Positions 55,881 through 64,000 of a DNA stretch of 64,000 nt are shown one piece after another. The notes beneath the pieces are model-generated. The model was given only the letters and a program-made list of their open reading frames with translations. It searched no databases and was not told the DNA's origin. This DNA is from Campylobacter vicugnae. Its GTDB lineage: Bacteria > Campylobacterota > Campylobacteria > Campylobacterales > Campylobacteraceae. How positions within the stretch are numbered: the stretch's first letter is position 1; every line of letters begins with the position of its first letter. The translations under genes were made by a program, and so were the position numbers. The stretch covers positions 310,001 through 374,000 of the forward strand of contig NZ_CP018793.1 of the NCBI RefSeq assembly GCF_002139875.1, read 5' to 3'.

Positions 55881-55910
55881 AACCAAAGAGATTTTCTCTT
55901 TGGTTATTTA
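55881..55910. terminator. Bidirectional terminator between convergent genes
   Basis: AACCAAAGAGA, loop TTT, TCTCTTTGGTT forms an 11-pair perfect stem with T/A-rich tails on both sides. It sits between the lipoprotein stop and the outer-membrane protein stop and should end both transcripts. Confidence 0.82.
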
Positions 55911-55911
55911 A

Positions 55912-56535
55912 TTAAAATTTATAGTTATAGCCTAAATAAGCGCCATAATCCATTCTATTTTTATAGCCTTCCAAACCTGTAGATGTGTAGTCGCTTTTTA
56001 AACCAAATTCAATCTCATTGCTATCATTGATCGCATAAATACCACCAAGCTTCAATCCAAAAATACCACCTGTTTTAGTATCACCTACTTTTTCTGTTGA
56101 GCCATTATTGGCTGTATCAATACTTTCTCCTTTTGTTATAGCTACACCAGCGTAAGCTCCAATTAAAGCTTTAAAACTATCATTAATCGATGGAGTGTAT
56201 CCTGCTCCTAAGATGATGTTATGTGATTGGAATTTTATTTCATTGTTGCTATAGTTTGAATCATTTACGCCAGATTTATCGCTAGACTCCATTTTATAGC
56301 TGTATCCAGTCCAAACTCTATAGATGTCAAAATCTTTACCAAATTTAAGACTTAATTCTCCAATTACATCTGATGGATCATCAGTTCTCCAGCCATCTGA
56401 TGCATCAATATTAGTTGATAAAATCGCTCCTTCAACACCTATATAAGTATTATCTAAAAAATTAGCTTGAGCTACCGAGCTTAAAAGTGCAGTAGCAACC
56501 AAAGTTTTAAAACCAAATTTAGCTATGTTTGCCAT
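55912..56535 (-). CDS. Small outer-membrane beta-barrel protein
   Basis: A 207-residue protein with a signal peptide ending in VAQA (residue 24) and alternating amphipathic strands typical of an eight-strand barrel, ending in a C-terminal Phe (LGYNYKF), the outer-membrane insertion signal. The barrel includes YIGVEGAIL, GELSLKFGKDFDIYRVWTGYSYKM and GIFGLKLGGIYAI. The role is unknown. It is divergent from an XRE regulator, and an operator-like repeat lies just upstream of its start. Confidence 0.75.
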   Translation of the reverse strand: MANIAKFGFKTLVATALLSSVAQANFLDNTYIGVEGAILSTNIDASDGWRTDDPSDVIGELSLKFGKDFDIYRVWTGYSYKMESSDKSGVNDSNYSNNEIKFQSHNIILGAGYTPSINDSFKALIGAYAGVAITKGESIDTANNGSTEKVGDTKTGGIFGLKLGGIYAINDSNEIEFGLKSDYTSTGLEGYKNRMDYGAYLGYNYKF

Positions 56536-56556
56536 AGTAATCCTTTTTACTAATTT

Positions 56557-56574
56557 ACCTTATTATAATAAGTT
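56557..56574. promoter_or_regulatory. Operator-like repeat, OMP side
   Basis: ACCTTATTATAATAAGTT contains the perfect palindrome CTTATTATAATAAG and is an inverted copy, 17 of 18 bases identical, of the site at 56610-56627. It is 22 bases upstream of the OMP ATG and includes a TATAAT on each strand, so binding would cover the -10. Confidence 0.6.
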
Positions 56575-56609
56575 GAATGAGAATTATACATTTAAGTATT
56601 ATTAAAAAC

Positions 56610-56627
56610 AACTTATTATGATAAGGT
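56610..56627. promoter_or_regulatory. Operator-like repeat, XRE side
   Basis: AACTTATTATGATAAGGT is the inverted partner of the site at 56557-56574. It ends five bases before the XRE start codon and overlaps its AAGGTG ribosome site, so a bound protein would block xre expression. Placement fits autoregulation by the XRE protein plus control of the OMP gene. Confidence 0.6.
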
Positions 56628-56632
56628 GTTTT

Positions 56633-56914
56633 ATGCTTAGTGAGGAACAAATTTTAGAAGCTTATAAGAGAATAGGTAAAAATATAGCAAAAGCAAGAAA
56701 AGAGCGCAAAATTTCACAATTAGCTTTATCTTTAGAGATAGGATATAAATCTGTTAGTCTGGTTAGTTTTGCTGAAATTTGCCTAAATGGGGCACATTTT
56801 AATATTACTCATTTATTTCAAATATCTATAATTTTAAATGTGCCATTAATAGAGCTTTTAGATGGTGTTCAAGATATAATTGATATGGGCAAGATAGAGC
56901 AATTATCTAATTAA
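56633..56914 (+). CDS. XRE-family helix-turn-helix regulator
   Basis: A 93-residue regulator when started at the ATG at 56633, which follows AAGGTG; an ATG at 56618 lies within the operator-like repeat. The HTH runs from IGKNIAKARKERKISQLAL through LEIGYKSVSLVSFAEICLNG to IILNVPLIELL, as in Cro/CI proteins. No ligand-binding domain is present. It is divergent from the OMP gene across two matching operator-like sites, which makes it the probable local repressor. Confidence 0.8.
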   Translation: MLSEEQILEAYKRIGKNIAKARKERKISQLALSLEIGYKSVSLVSFAEICLNGAHFNITHLFQISIILNVPLIELLDGVQDIIDMGKIEQLSN

Positions 56915-57003
56915 GTTAAATTTGGATTAAAAGGATTAAGGATATTTTAGGCCTATTGATAAGCTAATTTATAGAATTAAATGAGTAAAATAGATTAAAA
57001 TTC

Positions 57004-57028
57004 AGCCAAGTTATACTAAAACCTGGCT
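57004..57028 (-). terminator. Probable terminator after accA
   Basis: On the minus strand AGCCAGG pairs with CTTGGCT across an 11-base loop with one G-T pair, followed by GAATTTTAAT. It lies 10 bases beyond the accA stop. Confidence 0.5.
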
Positions 57029-57038
57029 AAATAGTCAA

Positions 57039-57971
57039 TTATTCATAAGCTCCAATGGAGAGTATTTTTTCCATTCTAGCACTTACTACTTCATCAATTG
57101 ATAACCTCTCAAGCTCTTCTAGCTGAGTTCTAATATATTCACCAACAGCAGCTATAGCGCCATCTCTATCTCTATGCGCTCCCATAACTGGCTCATCAAT
57201 AACATCATCGATTAAATTTAGCTCTTTTAAATCATCAGCTGTGATTTTCATAGCTTTTGTAGCAGCTTCGCTTTTGCTAGGATCATTCCATAAAATTGCC
57301 GCACACCCTTCTGGAGAGATAACAGAAAATACAGAGTTTCTCATCATCGCTAGTCTATCAGCTACGCCAATAGCTAAAGCACCGCCACTTCCACCTTCGC
57401 CAATTACTATAGCAATAGTGCGAGTCTTAAGCTCACTAAGTTCAAATAGGTTTCTAGCAATTGCTTCGCTTTGGCCGCGCTCTTCAGCGCCTACACCTGG
57501 ATATGCTCCTGGAGTATCGATGAAAAATATAACTGGAATTTCAAATTTTTCAGCTAGTCTAGCTACACGAAGAGCTTTTCTATACCCTTCAGGATGAGGC
57601 ATACCAAAGTTTCTCATAATTTTATATTTGGTTCCACGACCTTTTTGTTCTGCGATTACTATAACCTTTTTATTGCCTATGTATCCACTATAACAAACAA
57701 TAGATGGATCATCTGCATAGGCTCTATCGCCATGAATTTCATAGCTATCAGTTAGTAACGCTCTTATGTAATCAAGTGCATAAGGACGATCTGGGTGTCT
57801 AGCTAGATTTAGGCGTTGAAATTCATTTAAATTTTTATATGTTTTTGCTATCTCTTTTTCTAAATTTCTGCTTAGGATCTCAATAGCATGTTCATCGCCT
57901 TTAATCTTAGCATTGGCTATATCTTCATCAATTTGTTGAATGCCTTTTTCAAAATCAAGATAGCTAGCCAT
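57039..57971 (-). CDS. accA: Acetyl-CoA carboxylase carboxyltransferase subunit alpha
   Basis: A 310-residue crotonase-fold carboxyltransferase. Family segments are [57 protein letters not shown] and [18 protein letters not shown]. It transfers the carboxyl group from biotin-AccB to acetyl-CoA, making malonyl-CoA. Its ATG shares a base with the fabF stop (TAATG), so carboxylase and condensing enzyme are coupled. Confidence 0.97.
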   Translation of the reverse strand: MASYLDFEKGIQQIDEDIANAKIKGDEHAIEILSRNLEKEIAKTYKNLNEFQRLNLARHPDRPYALDYIRALLTDSYEIHGDRAYADDPSIVCYSGYIGNKKVIVIAEQKGRGTKYKIMRNFGMPHPEGYRKALRVARLAEKFEIPVIFFIDTPGAYPGVGAEERGQSEAIARNLFELSELKTRTIAIVIGEGGSGGALAIGVADRLAMMRNSVFSVISPEGCAAILWNDPSKSEAATKAMKITADDLKELNLIDDVIDEPVMGAHRDRDGAIAAVGEYIRTQLEELERLSIDEVVSARMEKILSIGAYE

Positions 57972-59182
57972 TATTTTAGCCTTTTAAATATTACTGAACC
58001 ATTTGTACCGCCAAAGCCAAATGAGTTGCTCATTACAGCATTTAGTTCGCAATTTCTAGCACTATTTGGAGTGTAGTCTAGATCGCATTCAGGTGCTCTG
58101 TCTGTTTGATTAATTGTTGGTGGGATAATGCCTTGATCCATTGCCATAATAGCTATAACTGCCTCAATCGCACCAGCTGCACCAAGACAATGACCCGTTT
58201 GACCTTTTGTAGAGCTAATTGCTGGAATATTATCTTTAAATACTGCTTTTATAGCTGCAGTTTCATTAGCATCGTTTGCTGATGTTGATGTTCCATGAGC
58301 GTTGATGTAGTCAATTTTGATATTACTGGCCATCGCTAAAGCTTTACTCATAGCTCTTTGTGGGCCATCTTGACTTGGGCTTGTGATATGATGAGCATCA
58401 CCGCTCTCTCCAAATCCTGCTACTTCAGCATAGATTTTTGCACCTCTAGCTATTGCGCTTTCATACTCTTCTAGTACTAATGCACCAGCACCTTCTCCCA
58501 TTACAAAGCCATCTCTGTTTGCATCAAATGGTCTTGATGCAGCCGCTGGATCATCGTTTCTTGTAGATAGTGCTTTCATCGCAGCAAATCCGCCGATTCC
58601 TACAGGGCAGATTGCAGATTCAGCACCAATTACTAGCATAGCCTTTGTCTCGCCTATCATTATGCTCTTAGCTGCTTCGCATATAGCGTGAGTAGATGCA
58701 GCACATGCTGTTACGCTTGATAAGTTTGGACCTTTTAGATTGTGAGCTATGCTTACTAATCCACCTAGCATATTTACAAGTGCAGAAGGGATAAAAAATG
58801 GAGATATTTTTTTAGGGCCTTTTTCTAAGCATATATTGGAGTTTTTCTCTATATTAGGTAAGCCACCAATACCAGCTGCTGAGCTAACGCCAAATTCATT
58901 TGGATCAAATTCAGTAAAATTTGCATCTTTTATTGCATCATTGGCAGCTTTTAAGCCTAAATGTATAAATCTATCTGCCTTTTTTATCTCTTTTGCTTCC
59001 ATTACAGTAGCTGGATCAAAATCATCTATTTGAGCTGCTATTTGTACGGGAAAATCAGTAGCATCAAATAGGGTTATCTTTTTTACTCCTGTTTTGCCAT
59101 CGCAAATATTTTTAAAAGATATATCTTTATCAAGACCTAGTGCATTTATCATGCCTAAACCAGTTACTACCACTCTTTTCAA
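57971..59182 (-). CDS. fabF: 3-oxoacyl-[ACP] synthase II
   Basis: A 403-residue KAS II. The nucleophile lies in [13 protein letters not shown] near 162, the His pair in [14 protein letters not shown] and [15 protein letters not shown] near 300 and 335, and the C-terminus has [14 protein letters not shown]. It elongates acyl-ACP. It follows acpP by 46 bases and is coupled to accA. Confidence 0.97.
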   Translation of the reverse strand: MKRVVVTGLGMINALGLDKDISFKNICDGKTGVKKITLFDATDFPVQIAAQIDDFDPATVMEAKEIKKADRFIHLGLKAANDAIKDANFTEFDPNEFGVSSAAGIGGLPNIEKNSNICLEKGPKKISPFFIPSALVNMLGGLVSIAHNLKGPNLSSVTACAASTHAICEAAKSIMIGETKAMLVIGAESAICPVGIGGFAAMKALSTRNDDPAAASRPFDANRDGFVMGEGAGALVLEEYESAIARGAKIYAEVAGFGESGDAHHITSPSQDGPQRAMSKALAMASNIKIDYINAHGTSTSANDANETAAIKAVFKDNIPAISSTKGQTGHCLGAAGAIEAVIAIMAMDQGIIPPTINQTDRAPECDLDYTPNSARNCELNAVMSNSFGFGGTNGSVIFKRLK

Positions 59183-59228
59183 TGCTACTTCTCCTAAAAT
59201 TTAAATTTCAATCATTTATTATGATCAA

Positions 59229-59462
59229 TTATTTTTTTAAACCTTCAACATAATTTACAACATCAGCAATGCTAATTAATTTTTCAGCTTCGCTATCTGG
59301 AATTTCAACATCAAATTTCTCTTCTAAAGCCATAACAAGCTCAACAACATCTAGTGAATCAGCACCTAGATCTTCGATGATTTTTGACTCCATTTTTACT
59401 GCATCAGCTGCAACGCTTAGTTGTTCTACTACAACATCTCTAACTTCGTCAAATATTGCCAT
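59229..59462 (-). CDS. acpP: Acyl carrier protein
   Basis: A 77-residue ACP with the phosphopantetheine site [17 protein letters not shown], in which Ser36 takes the prosthetic group. It is strongly acidic and helical, as usual. It lies between fabG and fabF, the standard fatty-acid gene order. Confidence 0.98.
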   Translation of the reverse strand: MAIFDEVRDVVVEQLSVAADAVKMESKIIEDLGADSLDVVELVMALEEKFDVEIPDSEAEKLISIADVVNYVEGLKK

Positions 59463-59519
59463 AATTTTCTCCTAAAATAAAAATGAGTGTAATCTTACTA
59501 TAATTTGCCTTAAAGTTTG

Positions 59520-60263
59520 CTACATATATAAGCCGCCATTGATTTTAAGTGTATCTCCAGTGATGTAACTTGAGTAATCGCTTAATAAAAATGCTATTGC
59601 AGTAGCTACTTCTTTAGCCTCACCAAATCTTTTTAATGGAATATTTGCTGAGTAGTTTGCCTTAATTTCATCGCTTAAAGCATCAGTCATATCAGTGGCT
59701 ATAAAACCTGGAGTTGCACTATTAAAGCGTACATTTCTACTAGCTCCTTCTTTGGCAAAGCTTTTACTCATTGCTATCATTCCGCCTTTGCTTGCTGAGT
59801 AGTTTGTTTGGCCTGCATTTCCCATTTCGCCAACTATTGAAGCTACATTGACAACTGAACCAAAGCGTTTTTTACTCATTACTTTAAGCGCTTCTTTGCA
59901 GCCTATAAATGCACTTTTTAAATTTGCATCAATAACGCTATTAAAATCATCTACGCTCATTCTTAAAGCTAGTTTATCATTTGTAATTCCTGCATTATTT
60001 ACTAGATAGCTTAACTCTCCATCGCTTTGAATAATTAGATTTATAGCTGCTATAAAATCCTCTTCATTTGTCGCATCAAATTTAACAACAGCGGCACTTC
60101 CGCCGTCTGCTTCTATTTGAGCTTTTAAATCATCTGCAAGCTTAGGATTTGATCTATAATTTATCCAAACTTTAAGTCCAAAACTAGCCAAAACTTTACA
60201 AATTTCAGCACCGATTCCACGGCTTCCGCCAGTAACTAAAACATTTTTTCCGCTAAATTTCAT
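59520..60263 (-). CDS. fabG: 3-oxoacyl-[ACP] reductase
   Basis: A 247-residue short-chain dehydrogenase with NADPH motif TGGSRGIG near 11-18, NNAGIT near 90, and active-site Ser near 138 and Tyr/Lys in NYSASKGGM near 150. The C-terminus GDTLKINGGLYM is typical of FabG. It reduces 3-oxoacyl-ACP. Ten bases separate it from gpmI upstream. Confidence 0.97.
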   Translation of the reverse strand: MKFSGKNVLVTGGSRGIGAEICKVLASFGLKVWINYRSNPKLADDLKAQIEADGGSAAVVKFDATNEEDFIAAINLIIQSDGELSYLVNNAGITNDKLALRMSVDDFNSVIDANLKSAFIGCKEALKVMSKKRFGSVVNVASIVGEMGNAGQTNYSASKGGMIAMSKSFAKEGASRNVRFNSATPGFIATDMTDALSDEIKANYSANIPLKRFGEAKEVATAIAFLLSDYSSYITGDTLKINGGLYM

Positions 60264-60273
60264 TTATTATCCT

Positions 60274-61737
60274 TTAAAATAGTGGTTTATCCATAACTTC
60301 TGGAATTTTTAAATCCATTAATTTTAGTATTGTTGGAGCTACATTGCTTAGCCCGCCATATTCTATAGTATCTATGCCATCAGCAATTAAGTAGCTAAAT
60401 ACATCAAATGTTGTGTGATTAGTTAGTAGTTCGCCATCGCTACTTTGCATTGCTTCGCAGTTTCCATGATCGCTAATTTGCATATATGAGTAGCCATACT
60501 CTTTGGCTTTTGCAATTATCTTGCCTAAGCACTCATCAACTGCTTCAACTGCTTTTATAGCTGCTTCATAATTACCAGTATGGCCAACCATATCGCCATT
60601 TGCATAATTTACTACTATAAATTCAATCCCATTTTCTATGCCTTTTATCACCGCATCAGTTACTTCATATGCACTCATAGCTGGCTGTTCATCATATGTT
60701 TTAACTTTTGGACTTGGTATTAATACTCTTGTTTCATTTTCTACAAGATCCTCTTTACCACCATTAAAAAAGAATGTTACATGAGCATATTTTTCGGTTT
60801 CGGCAGTGTGGAGTTGTCTTAATCCATTTTTTGCTATAACATCAGCTAATGTATCTTTAATATCATCATTTTTAAACATTATAGGAAAGCTAAATTTATC
60901 ATCATAGCTTGTCATTGTAATTAAATTCTTGCAGTAAGTTTGACGATTAAACTCAGCAAAATCATCACTAGCCAAAGCAGCGCAAATTTGCCTTGCTCTA
61001 TCGTTTCTAAAGTTGATAAAGATTATTCCATCATCTTTTTTAATTCCACCAAAATCTATAAAACTAGCTGGTTCTATAAACTCATCAAATATCTCTTTTT
61101 GATATGAATTTTCCATATATTGGACTGGAGTTATTGTTTGTAAATTTTCATTTTGAGCTATTATTTTATAAGCAGTTTCTACTCTATCCCATCTTTTATC
61201 TCTATCCATAGCGTAAAATCTACCGCTGATTGAGGCAACTGTGAATTTATTTTGAAGAGATTTTATGAAATTTATTCCAGTTTTTGGATTGACATCACGG
61301 CCATCAGTGATAGGGTGAGCATAAACATCTTTTTTATTTGCGATACAAATTTGGCATATAGCATCAAAATGATTTATATGTGAATGTACGCCACCATCAC
61401 TATAAAGGCCAATAACATGAACTCTATTTACTTTATTTAGTAGCTCTTTTAATTCTGGATTATCTTTTAATTTATCTGATTCTATTGCTTTGTCAATCTT
61501 AACTAAATTTTGATATAGGATTCTTCCGCTGCCAATAGTCATATGGCCAACTTCGCTATTGCCCATCTGTCCATCAGGCAAGCCCACAGCTAGACCGCTA
61601 GTTTTTAATAAATTTTTAGCAGCATTAGCTTCAAGCCACTCATATGTTGGCTTTTTAGCAGCATTAAATGCATTAAATTCACTGCTTGGATTATATCCGA
61701 TTCCATCAGTGATTACTAATATAGATTTTTTGCTCAT
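60274..61737 (-). CDS. gpmI: 2,3-bisphosphoglycerate-independent phosphoglycerate mutase
   Basis: A 487-residue metalloenzyme of the alkaline phosphatase superfamily. VITDGIGYN holds a metal ligand and GNSEVGHMTIG the catalytic Ser near 61. Further segments are SDGGVHSHINH, HPITDGRDVNPKTG, DRDKRWDR, NFRNDRARQI, NYANGDMVGHTGN and SDHGNCE. It interconverts 3- and 2-phosphoglycerate, mainly for gluconeogenesis in this group. It is divergent from mraY. Confidence 0.96.
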   Translation of the reverse strand: MSKKSILVITDGIGYNPSSEFNAFNAAKKPTYEWLEANAAKNLLKTSGLAVGLPDGQMGNSEVGHMTIGSGRILYQNLVKIDKAIESDKLKDNPELKELLNKVNRVHVIGLYSDGGVHSHINHFDAICQICIANKKDVYAHPITDGRDVNPKTGINFIKSLQNKFTVASISGRFYAMDRDKRWDRVETAYKIIAQNENLQTITPVQYMENSYQKEIFDEFIEPASFIDFGGIKKDDGIIFINFRNDRARQICAALASDDFAEFNRQTYCKNLITMTSYDDKFSFPIMFKNDDIKDTLADVIAKNGLRQLHTAETEKYAHVTFFFNGGKEDLVENETRVLIPSPKVKTYDEQPAMSAYEVTDAVIKGIENGIEFIVVNYANGDMVGHTGNYEAAIKAVEAVDECLGKIIAKAKEYGYSYMQISDHGNCEAMQSSDGELLTNHTTFDVFSYLIADGIDTIEYGGLSNVAPTILKLMDLKIPEVMDKPLF

Positions 61738-61850
61738 TTGGCTTAGTCCTTATATAATTTTAAGCATATATTCTAGATTTTAAGTGCAATTTTAACAACA
61801 ATTTATAAATAATTATAATTTTTTTAAATTTTTTAACTAGATTTATCCAA

Positions 61851-62978
61851 ATGTTATCAAAAAATTTATATAATTTTGTCTTAAATTTTTTAGTTATCGT
61901 CTTAGGATTTTTGGTGTTTTATTATATTTATGAACTTTTTGAATTTAATTTTTTTAGTTATATTAGCGTTCGTGCTGGGATTAGCTTTTTTTTAGCTTTT
62001 GTTTTGACTCTATTTTTTATGCCTAAATTTATAGCTTGGGCAAGAGTTAAAAATGCTAATCAGCCTATATATGAGCTAGCTCCACAATCTCATCAACAAA
62101 AAGGTAAAACTCCGACAATGGGCGGTGTTGTTTTTGTTATTTGTGCTGTAGTGGCTACACTTTTTAGTGCAAATTTAAGCAATGCTTTTGTGCTTATTGG
62201 GCTTTTTGTTTTGAGTGGATTTTGTCTGCTTGGTTTTTATGATGATTATAGCAAGATAGTTGGTCGCCAAAATCACGCTGGTTTGCACGCTAGGGTTAAA
62301 TTTGCTTTTCAAATTGGGCTTGGTGTGATAGCTGCTGTGCTTTTATATTTTTTTAGCGGACTTGATTCTTTATTTTATTTTCCATTTTATAAGCATGCGA
62401 TTTTAGATATATCTATTTTTGCAATGTTATTTTGGGTTTTGGTATTTACTTCGGCATCTAATGCGGTAAATTTAACAGATGGATTAGATGGACTTGCTAG
62501 TGTACCTTCGATTTTTGGATTAGTTAGTCTTGGGATATTTGCTTATTTGATGGGAAATGCAGTTTATAGCTCTTATTTATTGCTACCTAAGGTGGTAAAT
62601 TTAGGCGAAGTTGTGATCTTAGTTACTGCTGTTATTGGAGCACTTTTTGGATTTTTGTGGTTTAATTGCTATCCGGCTGAAGTTTTTATGGGTGATAGCG
62701 GAAGTCTTAGCGTTGGTGCTTTTATAGGATATATGGGAATTGTAACAAAAAATGAGTTACTACTCATTATAATCGGGTTTGTATTTGTGGTTGAGACGCT
62801 CTCTGTAATTTTACAAGTTGGTAGCTTTAAGATTAGAAAAAAAAGAGTATTTTTAATGGCGCCTTTACATCATCATTTTGAGATGAAAGGCTGGAGTGAA
62901 AATAAGATTATTGTAAGATTTTGGATGATAGCTTTGGTGGCAAATTTAATTGCTTTGATAGCTTTAAAATTAAGGTAA
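61851..62978 (+). CDS. mraY: Phospho-N-acetylmuramoyl-pentapeptide-transferase
   Basis: A 375-residue membrane enzyme with ten helices. Catalytic segments are [11 protein letters not shown] near 84, GFYDDYSKI near 127 (Asp pair), TDGLDGLA near 212 and [12 protein letters not shown] near 285, then [14 protein letters not shown] near 340. It makes lipid I on undecaprenyl phosphate. A weak ribosome site precedes the ATG. murD follows four bases after the stop. Confidence 0.97.
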   Translation: MLSKNLYNFVLNFLVIVLGFLVFYYIYELFEFNFFSYISVRAGISFFLAFVLTLFFMPKFIAWARVKNANQPIYELAPQSHQQKGKTPTMGGVVFVICAVVATLFSANLSNAFVLIGLFVLSGFCLLGFYDDYSKIVGRQNHAGLHARVKFAFQIGLGVIAAVLLYFFSGLDSLFYFPFYKHAILDISIFAMLFWVLVFTSASNAVNLTDGLDGLASVPSIFGLVSLGIFAYLMGNAVYSSYLLLPKVVNLGEVVILVTAVIGALFGFLWFNCYPAEVFMGDSGSLSVGAFIGYMGIVTKNELLLIIIGFVFVVETLSVILQVGSFKIRKKRVFLMAPLHHHFEMKGWSENKIIVRFWMIALVANLIALIALKLR

Positions 62979-62982
62979 AAAT

Positions 62983-64000
62983 ATGGTAAAATCTCTATTT
63001 GGATATGCTAAAACCACAGAATCTATAGCTAAAAGTGGTGGCTGGAATATTTATGATGATAAATTTAAAATAGCAAGCAGTGATGAGTATGGAAATGCTC
63101 TATTGCCTGTGGATAAATTTGATCCAAATATTAGCGAATTAGAGATCCCAAGTCCAGGATTTCCGCCATCTCACCAACTAATAAAAAATGCTAAAAATTT
63201 GATTAGCGAGTATGATTATTTTAGAAATTATACTCCAAAAAGTATTTGGATTAGTGGAACAAATGGTAAAACCACAACAACTAAAATGACTGAGCATTTA
63301 TTAAAAGATCGTGGTGCTATAATGGGTGGCAATGTGGGTATTCCGCTTGGTGAGTTAGTAGGTAAAGGGGCTAAAATTTGGATTTTAGAGACTAGCTCTT
63401 TTACTATGCATTATACGAAATTTGCAACACCTGATATATATGCGTTACTGCCTATTAGCGATGATCATATAAGCTGGCATGGAAGTGCTAAAGAGTATAT
63501 AAATGCTAAGTTAAAGCCACTATCAATGATGAAAGAAGGCAGTGTAGCAATTATTCCTAAAGAGTATGAAAAATCAGTAAAATCATATGCTAAGATAATA
63601 TCTTATGATGATGAGATTGATCTGGCTAATAAATTTAGTATAGATATTGGTAGGATTGATTTTAGGGTTCCATTTTTGATGGATGCGATTATGGCGCTTT
63701 GTATTGAGAGTATAATATTTAGTCGTTGTAGCATTGATCTGCTTAATAAATTTATCATTGAGCCTCACAAGCTTGAAGAGTTAAAGGACGCCAAAGGTAG
63801 ATTATGGGTCAATGATACTAAAGCTACAAATATAGACGCAAGCCTTCAAGCCTTAGCCAGATATGAGGGGTCTAAGATTCATATTATATTAGGTGGTGAT
63901 GATAAGGGCGTGAGTATAGAAAAAGTAGTCGCTACAGCTGCTAAGCAAGGCGCTACAATCTATGCTATTGGCTCAAATTGTGATGATATAGAAAAGATGA
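62983..64000 (+). CDS. murD: UDP-N-acetylmuramoylalanine-D-glutamate ligase, 5' part
   Basis: The frame runs uninterrupted from the ATG at 62983 to the end of the window (about 339 codons); the C-terminal part lies outside. AAGGT is the ribosome site. Mur-ligase motifs visible are the P-loop SGTNGKTTTT near 87-96, ETSSF and SDDHISWHG near 165-173, and NDTKATN near 271-277. It adds D-Glu to UDP-MurNAc-L-Ala, two steps before mraY's reaction. The short N-terminal domain suits epsilonproteobacterial MurD. Confidence 0.93.
   Translation, partial: MVKSLFGYAKTTESIAKSGGWNIYDDKFKIASSDEYGNALLPVDKFDPNISELEIPSPGFPPSHQLIKNAKNLISEYDYFRNYTPKSIWISGTNGKTTTTKMTEHLLKDRGAIMGGNVGIPLGELVGKGAKIWILETSSFTMHYTKFATPDIYALLPISDDHISWHGSAKEYINAKLKPLSMMKEGSVAIIPKEYEKSVKSYAKIISYDDEIDLANKFSIDIGRIDFRVPFLMDAIMALCIESIIFSRCSIDLLNKFIIEPHKLEELKDAKGRLWVNDTKATNIDASLQALARYEGSKIHIILGGDDKGVSIEKVVATAAKQGATIYAIGSNCDDIEKM

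Overview
The window is a gene-dense, AT-rich chromosomal segment of an epsilonproteobacterium, most probably a Campylobacter outside the C. jejuni/coli group. The evidence is the gene order rplU-rpmA-obgE-proB-fmt-birA-parA-parB-atp-tol/pal-cpoB-slyD-fabD-mtn, which matches Campylobacter; pseudaminic-acid (flagellin glycan) biosynthesis; a poly-G contingency tract; and a Wolinella-type nosZBDGC1C2HFYL cluster. Species cannot be fixed from sequence alone. No rRNA, tRNA, CRISPR array, prophage or insertion sequence was seen. Layout: 1-5.4 kb is accessory: the 5' end of an ExbB-like gene leaving the window, a convergent HNH nuclease / C5-cytosine methyltransferase pair (likely restriction-modification), and a tightly packed minus-strand operon (DsbC-like protein, DUF2726-like protein, PseF, TIM-barrel sugar isomerase). 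5.8-25.9 kb is a long plus-strand core block: di-haem cytochrome c peroxidase, ribosomal proteins and Obg, proline and tRNA-formylation genes, chromosome partitioning, F1 plus peripheral-stalk ATP synthase genes (atpB and atpE absent), Tol-Pal, SlyD, FabD, Mtn and a TtcA-like enzyme. 25.9-36.4 kb is a minus-strand clade II nitrous oxide reductase operon, headed by a NapL-like beta-propeller gene with a nine-G tract and ending with an unrecognised small periplasmic protein. 36.7-42.3 kb has a SLC13/DASS carboxylate transporter and, divergently, a ferric-iron ABC transporter behind a Fur-box-like site. An exact 195 bp tandem duplication spans the binding-protein/permease junction and doubles a terminator-like hairpin. 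42.4-57 kb has uvrA, nusA, an HP0268-like small protein, miaB, a DUF374 protein, a PilM/PilN/PilO-like membrane trio, tilS-rimO-panC, prfB, small envelope proteins, and an outer-membrane protein divergent from an XRE regulator with paired operators. 57-64 kb has fatty acid synthesis (accA, fabF, acpP, fabG), gpmI, and the start of a peptidoglycan cluster (mraY, partial murD). How the genes work together: the nos genes would let the cell respire N2O with electrons fed through NosG/NosH and cytochromes NosC1/NosC2 to NosZ, with NosDFY and NosL serving its copper site. The exbB fragment and the ferric ABC transporter point to iron-controlled uptake. The points most worth checking are the 195 bp duplication with twin hairpins, the poly-G switch in front of nosZ, the paired operators at the OMP/XRE locus, the PilMNO-like trio, and the unassigned nos-tail protein.
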